Below are positions 41,051 through 52,000 of a stretch of 64,000 nucleotides of DNA, piece by piece; the first letter of the stretch is position 1; each line of letters opens with the position of its first letter. Under the pieces are notes generated by a model, which worked only from the letters and a program-made list of their open reading frames with translations, was not told the origin of the DNA and did not search any database. Source of the DNA: Campanula takesimana (Eukaryota > Streptophyta > Magnoliopsida > Asterales > Campanulaceae). The DNA is taken from NCBI GenBank assembly GCA_026119855.1, contig JAOWBW010001456.1, forward strand, positions 1-64,000. The letters run 5' to 3'. The position numbers and the translations under genes were made by a program.

Positions 41051-42338
41051 TGTAGATACCCTGAGAAAACCCCACTTGGCTAGAGCGGTGAATTATCCTA
41101 GGATGTCTAATTGATTTTAAGAGTCGCCACCTATGTTTTAGAGGAACATAAGAAACACCTAAAAAGAGACAATTTTATATACAAACCAGAGATTCGGGAA
41201 AAGATGGGTTCGGGGGTTAGGTGACGGAGTGGGAAGTACTTAAACACCCACTCCGCCCCGCTTACGCGGGTCTTGCTACTTTTGGTGTTCTAATGCATGA
41301 GAAAATCCTTCGATTTATTAATATACGAGTGCTAACAATTACAATGAAAAGAAAGGGGAAATTTACAAAGGAAAATAAAAGAGAATTGTTTTATTTATTT
41401 AATGGTAAAGATTACATGTCAAACTATTCTAACAATTATATTAAGAAAAGAATGGTAAATTAAAGTAGAGATTAAAATATAGGGAGATAACCTTAACCAA
41501 CTTTAATGTAGTAAAGTGGTCATTTGATCATGTCCCAATTGATGGGGATTGCATACATTACTAAGACATGTAAAATAAGAGAAGAAGAATAAAGTACCTT
41601 AAGAAAGAGGACTTCAAACTTGGACTTGAAAATTGTGTTGTTGTAGAGAAATTATTGTGTAGAAATTTGTGTAGAGTTTTGTTGTGTTAAACTCTTGTTG
41701 GGAGAACTCTTGTAAAGAGAATTCTTGGGAGAATTGTGTATAGTATATTTGTGTAGAGATTTCAAGTCAAAAGAGAAGGTTCCTAAAAGTCTAGAGTTTT
41801 GGCTAGAGAGAAAATGTTGAGGTCCCTTTCTAAGGTAAAAAGAAGATGTTTAAATAGGTGAAAAAGAGGGAAATAAGCTTTTCTAACCAATAAGAAAATA
41901 AAAAAAAAATAATAAAGAGAAAATCAAATAAAATAAAAAAAGATATTTTATTTTAAAGAGATGGCTAGAAGTGTGAGATTGGGAGTTACAAAGCTAGGGG
42001 GGATGAATGTGGAATAAAACATGTGATGAAAAAAGGTGTTTTTGACTCTAAAAATGGAGGGAAAAAGTTGCAATCCGTAACAGTCAAAATGGGAAGCGCG
42101 CGAGTCCGGCCTTTGGGGCGAGAAGCGCGCGCGGCCCGTTGACAGTGTCGGAGGCGCCCGCAGGTGAAAATAACAGAATGACAGAATGACTCTAAAAGTC
42201 AACTCTGTTATGCAGTTTAGTCCAAAACTAACGGAATCAGTTAGAAACTTAACGGAAGTAACATAAATTAACAAAACAAGTTAAATAAAAATACTATGTA
42301 TGCAATCGGGGTGAGAGGTCCAAAGCGGGGTGTCTACA
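41051..42338 (-). repeat. 5' LTR of the Tat-like derivative
   Basis: 1288 bp, TGTAGATACC ... GTGTCTACA. The fuller of the two LTRs; it retains the ~457-bp segment deleted in the other and GCGCGCG/GGCGCCCGC boxes at 42093-42165. Confidence 0.9.
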
Positions 42339-42697
42339 CAAACCTCAGCACTTTGGCCAATATAAGCGTGCATCATCTACACGCTTTCCAAGTTTAGAAT
42401 TGATTTGAGAATTTGAAAGATAAGCACATGGGCTGAGTGCTGCGCATGGAAGTCATGCGTAGACAGTGCCTGCGCAGAGTGAGGCTCTGTGCAGTGAGTA
42501 ATGTCCTGCTTAAGAAATCTTCAGTTCTTTCGGTCCAATCCCTATTTTCTAAGCCTATACTACAAAGTGGACTTAGCTATAAATTGAAGTTATTAAACTT
42601 CTTACATAGGGTCCTAAAGTCCATAAAATAGCGATAGGTGATGATATCAATAAATTCTAACATGTTTAGGAGGGGTAAGAAATATGCATTACCAACA
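42339..42697 (-). repeat. SIRE-like 3' LTR, right piece
   Basis: Starts with the second caaac copy and ends gcattaccaaca, complementary to the LTR start. TGCGCA occurs at 42441 and 42471. The minus-strand polypurine tract follows at 42698-42713. Confidence 0.75.
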
Positions 42698-43180
42698 ATC
42701 TCTCCCTAAATGATTGATGTCATTACCTACTATAACAAATGTAATTCATTATACTTGATAATAATCATGTCCATAGGAATAAAAATGGTAAATCATGTCT
42801 CAAGTCAATGCACACACTAGCCAGTGTTATAGATTTCAAGCCTATCCAAAAAGAATAAACTTACAATATGGGAAAGACTGGAATATCATTCATCGCATAA
42901 AAATAATATGAGTTTAAGTTCAGAATGCGTTTAAACTGATTGTTTAAACATCATGCGTAGAAATATGAGCAATTAAGATTATGCGCATGAAGTGAAATAA
43001 TGCATTCATTGTTTCACAAACGAAAAGTTTGAATTGAACTAGGTTTTGAAACAAAATGATGCAATCTTCTCATTCTACTTGGAATATATATCGATGGGGA
43101 TTACAAGTATAAAACAGAAGATAAACAAAAATGCGCACAAAAAGAATTATCTTGCGCAAAAACAAAAAAATACATAAAAC

Positions 43181-45121
43181 CTAATCTATGTTGATGCAAT
43201 GCAGCGCTTCCTGCAGTTCATTCTGTAGACTGTTAAACTTGTTCATCAATTCGTTCTTCAGCTCTTGAAATCTTTCTCTAAACGCAACTGCTTCTATAAC
43301 ATATGTATCCATCCCTCTGCGCATCAGCCTATTGTCATCTTGAAGCTCTCTAAAGTTGGAAGTGTAGGTGAGCTGATGACCATGCATCTGATCGTAAAAG
43401 TATTGCTCAGAAAAGGTGATGGAGTCATGCATGGAAGTCTGCGCAGCTTCAAGACGAGTGTCGGTGTGAAGGCGTAGGGTGTTCACGCTGGCTTGCATAT
43501 CGAACATTGCTTGGTCCATCCTAGAGTTGAACCCGTCTGCGAAATCCATCATGGATTGAGTTATGCATTCCCGAACACTCTTTAAGTTAAGCGCACCATG
43601 CTGCCCGGAGCTTTCCTTTTCTACCTCCAACTTGGTAAATCCCTCAGCCATGCATTCGCTCTTGCACAGACGCTTGAGCATATATGTCAATCCTTGATCA
43701 ATCGCCTCATAGGTACATACTCCTTCAATGATTGAGTTGATTTCCTTGAGAGATGAAAGAAGTAATTCAGCAACCCTATCAGGCTCGGGAGCAGTGGAAC
43801 TTGCCTTTGTTGTCTCCCCTTTAATGGCAGCAATCTCAAGACGTTGCGCATCAAGTTGTTCTTGAATAGCAGTCTCCGCAGTAATTACTTGAGTCATCTG
43901 AGACTGCGCAGCCACTTGGTTGACTTAAGTAGTATTCAGTGCTTGAAGAATCTGGCGCAGGTCGGAGGAGGAAAACAGAGAAGAAGTTGAAAATGTGGAA
44001 GCATGAGGTAGGCCAGTTGCTTTTGGAGGAGAGGTGAAGATGGGATCAGCAGGAGGGGGATTTCTTCGCAGATGAGTGCTCACTGTTATCAGAATCAGTG
44101 GTACTATCTTTTGAAGAGCCCTTAACATTATCAGCAGCTGCATCCTCACCAACATGCGCAGCATCATCGACAGTCATGTGCGAGCCAGCATCTGGCGCAG
44201 TCTGGTCCACATCATCATCATCTTCAATCCCAGGCTCCAAGTCAAGCCCATCATCTAACACATAAATGAATCTGCGTGAGTTTCCAACCGGAATATTCAT
44301 GCGTTGAAACGCGCTGGAGGTTGGTTCCCTTGGAGAGCTTGGAGGAGATGGAGTAAAGTGATTTTTAAAGCCTTTGGCACTACTGCGCACTTTCTTCCTT
44401 TTTCGTCGGAGAGGTTGGGGAGTGTCAGCATCCTCTTCACCCTCAGTACGCATGGCAGTTTTCTGAGCAGGTTGCGCATCAGGGAAAGGTTCATCCATCC
44501 ATCTAGTATCATGGGCACCCTGAGCAGCAGGAGCCTCATCCCTTTTCTCCCCCTGCAGCGCATCTTCTTCGGAGTCACCAGTTTTGTCCATGCGCGATTC
44601 ACTGTGATTTGGACATCTTGGTTTTCTTGGGAGACTGCGCAGGCGCATCAGCCTTACGTTTCTTTTGAAGAGGTTTGGGCACAGCCGGAGCAGATTCTCC
44701 CAATCTTGATGCCTGCGGTGGATTGGACGTTGGGAATTTCCTTTGATTTCTTCTTGTTGGGCTCAGCTAGACCTTCGCCCTTGCACTTGTAAGCCTCATC
44801 AGACACTTCAGATTCTGGCGCAGCACTAGAACCAGCTGCTGCGCTCTTTTTGGAGGGCTTACCTGCGGCATCTCTTGGTTCTGAACCAACCCATTCTTCC
44901 TTCTTGGGATCATTATCAGCCTTCCAGATGCGATAGTAGTCAAGATTGTTAATCTCGTCACGCAGAGAAGAAAGCTGCTTTCTGGAATAGTACTTGGATG
45001 TACAAGATTGTTTGAGCACAGGATGCTTCTCAACCAGATCTGCTAAATCCTCGTATTGGAGCAAAAGCTTGGTGAGCAGGCGGCAATGGGTTCTGCTGAA
45101 AAAAGGTTTAATTTGCAACAA
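43181..45121 (-). pseudogene. Env-like extra ORF of a SIRE/Maximus-type element, frameshifted
   Basis: Three minus-strand frames in series (45121-44654, 44648-44046, 43915-43181) look like one broken ORF of about 600 codons next to the 3' LTR, the place of the env-like ORF in SIRE/Maximus elements. The first part has a YYSRKQLSSLRDEIN segment; the middle is low-complexity, acidic and Ser/Pro/Lys-rich; the last part is strongly helical with coiled-coil spacing. I see no clear signal peptide or fusion segment. The function of such ORFs is unproven. The right edge at about 45121 is an abrupt change to AT-rich DNA. Confidence 0.6.
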
Positions 45122-45193
45122 AAATTTACGTGTAAGATTTTTTTATACAATTTTTTTATGTTGAGATTTTAAATTGCAATAGAAAAAAATTAT

Positions 45194-45239
<46 letters not shown>

Positions 45240-45656
45240 TATTTGCAATTATCTCTTTGTTTAAGCTTTGATTTACTACTTTTGGTATTAGTTTTAATTC
45301 CTACAGTTTAATAAACACTCATTTTCCTCAAAAAAAAAAAATTGAAGTATGATAATTAAAATTGCTAAAAAGTTGGCTTGTTTTTCGTCACTTTAGGGGG
45401 AAAATAAGTAACCTCCGTCTGTTGTTCCCTCTTTTCTTGAAGTTAGTAAAAACAAATTTTGAGCAATATTTTTTTATTTAATTTAAATATTATAATGAAA
45501 ATTTAAAACTTGTTATTGAAAATATTTATAATGGTTTATTAATAACAAATTTTATATTTTCATTAGATACATAAAATAAGCCAAAATTATTAATCAAAAT
45601 TCTTCCGTACCAAGGTAAAAAAAAGAGATACAATATTTGAGACACAGAGAATATTA
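45122..45656. other. AT-rich spacer with AT microsatellite and MITE relic
   Basis: A (TA)n tract at about 45193-45241. From about 45410 to 45650 a worn MITE-like sequence with inverted ttattgaaaa/ttaataacaa parts and cttccgtacc. No gene. Confidence 0.5.
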
Positions 45657-45848
45657 CTTCCTCCGTCCCAGACTAAACTGAGATTCTTACTTTACTTTTT
45701 AGTATGTTCCAGACTAAGGTTTGTATTGTTATTCTCACAACAAAAACTCCCTACACAACTTTCTTTTACATACTTTATTTTTTATACTAATTTTTTTTTT
45801 TCTGTGTAAAGTTAAATTAAAAAGTTTAGTTTGGGACGGAAAGATTAT
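45657..45848. mobile_element. Stowaway-like MITE upstream of the DnaJ-type gene
   Basis: Ends cttcctccgtcccagactaa and ttagtttgggacggaaagat, inverted, TA at the left. It ends ~178 bp before the ATG at 46026. Confidence 0.8.
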
Positions 45849-46025
45849 TTAGTACTAAAAAGGTTAAACCTGCTTAAAAAAAAATGGTTAAGTGGTTAAA
45901 ATTGATGTTTCGAAATAGGAAGGGGTGAAAATGTCGACGGGACAAACTCAAAGAACAAGAAAAACAAACGGCCACAAAAAGCTAAGCTCTTACACACAAC
46001 AGCTTCTCGTTCTTTCTATCTATCC

Positions 46026-49000
46026 ATGGCGATACTCTCTCACTCCTCAACACTGCAACGTTTGTCACCCTTTTCAATACGCCTTTCTCTCTCTCCCATT
46101 ACCAATTCCATTCCCATAAATATCCCAACTAACCCAGAAATTCCAATCCTGTCCGCTTCTTGTTCTTCGAAACTACTCTCTCACCTCCTCCTACCCCAAA
46201 ATATTTTGATTAACAATAATCCAATTTTGCTGTTTACTGGGTTTGATAAAACCCCTTTGGATACCCAGACATTTCTTGCTACAGTTAGTGTTGTGGTCGC
46301 AATTTCTCTCTCGCTAGCTCTTGGTCTCAAGGTATCTCTGTTTTCCCCATTCACTTGGATTTTTTTTTTGAATCTTTGGTTTGATTTGATGTTTATAATG
46401 TTGCAAAATGATTGTTCTGTTCTTGATTTGATACAATAAAGAAAAAGAAAAATGGGTAATTGGGTGTGATTTGTAGTTAATAATGTTGCAAAATGATTGT
46501 TTTGTTGTAATATTTTTGAGTTATTGTTTGATTGTTGTTGTAGGGGGATCCTGTTCCTTGTCAGAAGTGTGCTGGCAATGGTAATTCTTTAGCTTCCAAT
46601 CAATTTTGACTTTTTCCATGAGATGAATTTAGATATGTATGCATAACTAATGTACATTCGTCTGATGATGATATTGCCTCAGTTTTGCATTGTTAATAGC
46701 AAATTTATCATTATAGACAACTCATACTTTAGATGTTGTAGTATAAGCGACGTCTTTAATGAAAAAATGGAAGATTTTGAAAACCAGTGGAAATTGCAGG
46801 TCAAACAAGAACTCTTTCTGGAGGACATTAAGTAAATAGTTTTTTATTCTTTTATATTTGGTGAGAGGGCCATCTCAATTTACATAATTTTCTATGGCCC
46901 TTTTGGCATCAAATGGACGTCTTTATTTTAGTTTTAGTGTATTCATCATCCTTGCTTGAGGCACATAGGACCCTAATGGCATGATCAAAACTTATGATTT
47001 TTGGCCTTTTTATATAACATTTAGTTCTTCAAGATAGGATCCTGATTACAAATTAGATCATTATATTTATTTATTAATGCTTGAGATTTGTAATTGTAGC
47101 GATTTAGAATATAAGGGAAGATTAGGTCATTTGTTTAGTTGTTTAAATGCTCTATCTAATAATTAAGTCCTTAGCACGCCCATGCAACAGTGAGATCTAA
47201 GATTGTCATTTTAGCATCGACGGGGTTAGGTGGTGTGTACTTCTTCAAATCACAATGATATAAGTTTTGATAACATAAAATTGGAATGAGAACCTCCACA
47301 GAGCTTCCATTTTAACAAAGCCACATTTGATGGTCCTAATTAACCGCCTTCTCTGGAAGGGGTCGTCTCCATTGAACCAACAACCTTGATGACTTAAATG
47401 AGACCCCCCCCCCCCCCCAACAACTCTAGAAGGGATCCTCCAATCCCTCCTCTTTAGGAAGGGTACTTGCGGTTGATTTATTCTTAGGTTTGGTAGCCTA
47501 TAGATCTTGATATAATCATTGTTCAATGGACGTCTCTTTACTTTGGGGACCCTTAGTGTTTCACTCGTGACTAGAGAAATGGTTTGCTCCTAATCCAAAG
47601 CGCTTCCAAGAGAGTCACCTAGAGGACTTCATTCAGAATGATGATTGAGAGGGGTTGCTACTCTTTCCTCGCTATTAACTTATATGAAGTGGTTGGTCAG
47701 GTTATAAATAATTATCCAATCACCATTAGCTATAAGCTCATTTTGACACCTTCTCCATAAGAGGGGTTGCTACTCTTTCCTCGCTATTCACTTAGCTTTG
47801 ACTCTATCTTCACCCGTTTTCTCATTCACCCATCGGCCATCAATTACTATAATGCAAGGTTAGCTATATCAACTATCAACTGACAAACTCCTTCGCTATG
47901 GTACCTTGTTGACAACCCTGGGAAGTCTCCACAGTGGACCTCCAGGACCCCTCTAAGGGTGAAGGTCTTGATGTGACTTTTCTGCAAAAGCGATTACGAA
48001 GGTTCATCAGGAATATCCTTACTACTACCTTTGAAATAGAATGCTTTGTACTCCCTCCATCCCTAAATGAATGTCCAATTTCAAGGAATATTTGTCCCAA
48101 CGTGAATGTCTTTTTTGTAAAAAACTATGTCCTAAATGAGCCTTGGCTCTCACGCATAAGCCCTTGCCTTCCTTCAGGAAGCTCCAGGGTTCAATTCCCC
48201 CTCCCCTTGGTACAAAAAAAAATTTGGATAACAATAATATTCCCCTTGGTACAAAAAAAAGAAAAGTGGATAACAATAATATTTATGCATCTTTGCCATT
48301 TAATTGTATAAAAAGCAAACATTACCCTATATAAAATTAGGACATTCATTTAGGGACGGAGGAATACCTTTCTTTTCGCATTTTTGAAATTTCCATTTTG
48401 TGCCAATGAGCTTTAGCTCACCCGTCATAGATTCTTGCCTTTCATCAGGAAGGTCTAGGGTTTGATACCCCCTCCCCCTTTGTCAAAAAATAATAATAAT
48501 TCCATTTTGTGTTGATTAGATCCAAACTCCAAAGTGCTTGGAGTTATTTTTGACTTGCTTCTCGTATAAAGGTTACATGAATTAACAGGACTGTTCATTT
48601 GGCGATTTCGGTCCTAAATGGATGAGGCCATTCGTGATTTAGTCATTGGTGGTGTTAGATTGACAAAATGTCAAGATAAAAAAGGCAAATAATTAGGTAA
48701 TCTTCATATTTGACTACTATCGACTTAACTTCTAGTTTTAGGTTTCATAGACAAGCAATGATTCTTTGATCACGAACGATCATGGAAAGTTTATTTTTGA
48801 TAGAACCATGTTAGTTAAATTCTATTTTTCGGTAAAACTAGTAGGTAGTATTGGGTCTGCGTTTAGCACTAAAAGCAGACCGAAGTGATATCTCCTGGCG
48901 GGAGAGTGGGAGTTAAAAGTCAAATGTACCCTTAATGAAGATATCTTATGCCCAAGAATGGACAGACTGCATGTGTAGTCGGGCTGCTCAGCCCAGATCC

Positions 49001-52000
49001 TTTGTTTAAGGCAATTGAAGCCAAGATTTCTCATACTTGACCTCAAATTTGTGTCCCTTATAATTGTGCTAGGGTATTGATGTACTATCTCCATCCAAAA
49101 AAAAAAAAAAAAAAGTCATAATCTGCTACTCTTTGCTATTGCTAACCATAATTTGATCCCAGTTTCTTCTTCTAGTAACAAAGGTTACTAACCCAAAATT
49201 GAAATTTGAAAAAACTTTTTTATTCATTGGGGCCCACTTGCCCACTCACAACAACAATTCACATACTATTCCCTACCCCACATTCTCGCTCCTACTTTAC
49301 TTTTCATATTCACAACACATACTCCATTATCAGTTTTATATTTACTTTTCCTTAATTCCCACACATTCAATTTTAGTAACCCTTGTTATGGGACGGAGGG
49401 AGTAGTCATGATGAAAAACAAACTATATGACATCATTAATTCAGACATGCATCAACTTTGTATAAACTCATAAGGCCTGCGTGAGAGAAACAGTGTAATT
49501 AAGGCTTTTTTACCAATGAAAAATATAATTATGAATCATTTTATACCTTGTATGACGGAAATATGTAAAAGATTATCCAATGGTTAAAGAACAGCTTAAA
49601 AGACTGTAGAGTAATAAACGATGCAGCATTATGCACTTATCATATTTTCATAAAGTATTGGTCAAAATTTGGTCTAGTTGCCCATGAAGTCATAGTTGGC
49701 CAATTATATTTGGATGGAGGGAGTATGTCGCGTCTTTCATCTAATATAAACAATGTAATGAGAAGGATGACTTGCATAAACAGCTCAAACACGCAAATGT
49801 TGCTGAAAAAAGATACTCACCTATCCCAAAACGATTGTCCCATTTGACAAGTCAAACTTTCTATCGTTCATGATTTAATTGCTTGTATCTTCTTCATATT
49901 ACACTTTATTTTTTGCTAGTTTTAGAAATTGGACAATTTTTTTGGAACAAGCCAAAAGAAAACTGTGACAATCTTTTTTAGGGATGGGGAGTGTATGAGA
50001 GGATGACCGGTGCTTAGTGTACTTATAGTAGGCCAAATAACGTTCATCCCCCCAAAGTATCCACTCAATCCCACTTTGCACCCAAAGTGGGCCTGTTTGG
50101 TACTTTGATTTTGAAAACGTCCCACTTTACACCCCAACGCTTTCCAAATCGTCTCTATTTACCCCCTGCTCAAGTGCATGTTAGGGGGGTAAAGTGGCAT
50201 TTCAAAATTAAAGTACCAAACCGACTCACTTTTCAAAACGGGGTGCAAAGTGGAATTGGATGGATACTTTGAGGGATAAACGTATTTTGGCCTTAAAAGT
50301 AAGTAGTAGCTAGAAGTTGCTCGCATGCTTGCTCGTGATTGATTCTTGATGTTTTTTATATGAAAAGTCAAACATTTCAGTTTGTGTCAATGAAACTTTG
50401 TCTTTGTAAACATGAAAGGATGGAAAGAAGTGGGAGGAAATAAGGGATGTGGCGTTTGTTAAAATTAAGCTAACTGCCATTTCCCCTTCGTAACTTGTCT
50501 CAACTGGCTAATGGCTAAGTTTTCTTTTCTTATACACATGTAGTTATCTCTCATTTCGCACATGGTTTTCTTTGTTTTACATTCTATTGTCTGAAAAAAA
50601 TGATAGTTGCTACAAGAAAAGGGAAGCCTTGGTGCAACAATTGGTGTTGCTGCCATCTGGTACATAATTTTGAGTGAACCTGGTTAAAACTCCTAAAGTG
50701 GAGCGATCTCCCTAATTTACTTTGTACTAACACGTGCCTAGATTGACAGCTTAAGGATATTCACGTGAACGCACATGTGAAGATGGTTTACATTTTGGTC
50801 GTCAACTCTCCTTTAACTTTACCGTCCAGTTATGTTCTCTATTATATATTCCCAGCTCCTAAAGGAGTCACACTTCCCCAAAAGGAAGGCTCATTTCTAA
50901 AAACGAAAACCATTTTAGTGCAACATGAAGATACAAGCAACTAAAGTTACATCCGTTAAAAGTGTGATTTGTCAGATATGACCCTTATTAATGACTAAGG
51001 GATTATCTTTGTTTATTTTTGGTACTTCTTCTACTCTGTCTTATGGTAGCTGCCTGACAATTCTTTTCTCCTTCAGTTGTTAGTGACCTGTATCTTGATT
51101 TATCTGTTTCATAGATAAAAAAAAGTCAAAGTTATTGACAACGTGTGTTTTGATGAATAGGTGGCACGAAATGTGTATTCTGTAGTGATGGAAAGATGAA
51201 GCTAGAATCGGGCTCGGTTGAGTGTAGGGTATGCAAGGGTGCAGGTAATTGAAAAGTTTTCTTTTGACAAATTTATGCTCGACTAGCAATATGCACTGCA
51301 TAAGGGCATCTCCAATGTGTTGCACTACATTTGGTGCAAATTTGCACAAAAATAAATCCTATCCAATGTTTGCACCAAAATTAGCATAAAGAGGGAGTAT
51401 TCCCTTTAACACCTCATATTTTACTATTTTCATTACTTCACAAACAATGCTCAAAGTTAAGATTTTTTAGATATTCACCCCTCTCCTTTTATTGAAATGA
51501 AATAAAAGTCTATTTTAATTTGTGCCAAAAAAATTGTCTCACTTAAAAGTGTAAATAATTACATTGTAACAAGGTACAAGCAACTAAAGCACGATTTTCA
51601 AATTATTAATATATAATTTATTTATTTTTAATAATAACACATAATTTTTATAATTAGAGGGACCAAAATGTATAAATGAAAGTCTTGCACCAAATTTAGT
51701 ACAAATCAATAGCGTTGCACCAAATTTGGTGCAAGAATTGGTGCACATTAGAGAGGTGAATAGTGGTAAATTTGATGATTTGGTGAAACATTTGATGCAC
51801 ATTGGAGATGGCCTAAGAAGCAAAATTGCAGAATTTGTTCATTTAGAACTTAAAGAGTTGAATATGCATGTATGCCACATTCTTTTTTCATTTATAGAAC
51901 TTATACATTTATATACACACACACACATATATATATATATATATGTGTATATATTATTCATTTTTTCCATGGTTACATTTTTAGCGAAAGTCAATGCATA

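Larger units (their letters stand above)
29280..42338 (-). mobile_element. Gag-only Tat-like gypsy derivative (TR-GAG/LARD type)
   Basis: LTRs with TG(T/C)AGATACC starts and TGTCTACA ends are flanked by a perfect caaac duplication (29275-29279, 42339-42343). The PBS beside the right LTR sets the minus orientation. The only recognisable coding part is a short gag with a zinc finger (34519-35223). The 4.4 kb between gag and the 3' LTR, where pol should be, has no protease, RT, RNase H or integrase motif on either strand. It does hold a 19-bp minisatellite and degenerate agcccc-rich repeats. A later copia element (36340-40950) sits in the 5' leader. It must have moved using enzymes supplied in trans (inference). 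Confidence 0.85.
28257..45121 (-). mobile_element. Truncated SIRE/Maximus-like copia element, split by a nested gypsy element
   Basis: The 3' LTR starts TGTTGGT at 28257 and ends ACCAACA at 42697. It is interrupted at 29275-29279/42339-42343 (caaac duplicated) by the gypsy element. A purine tract follows (minus strand, tttagggagagat). The body 42698-45121 holds only an env-like extra ORF. No gag, integrase or RT is present and the other LTR is missing, so the element's 5' part was lost before or after insertion. The lineage call rests on the LTR and PPT type and on an extra ORF next to the 3' LTR. Confidence 0.7.
46581..51160 (+). other. Transposon-rich intron 2 of the DnaJ-type gene
   Basis: Besides the elements listed separately it holds a direct duplication of gaggggttgctactctttcc (47647 and 47763), a C14 tract near 47405 and a MITE end at about 49714 (ggatggagggagta). 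Nothing coding is recognisable; minus-strand frames at 47245-47526 and 48822-49094 look fortuitous. Confidence 0.6.

Noticed and set aside
44304..44792. Plus-strand 162-codon ORF opposite the env-like ORF.
   Set aside because: A mirror of the opposite coding frame; no motif and no promoter signal.
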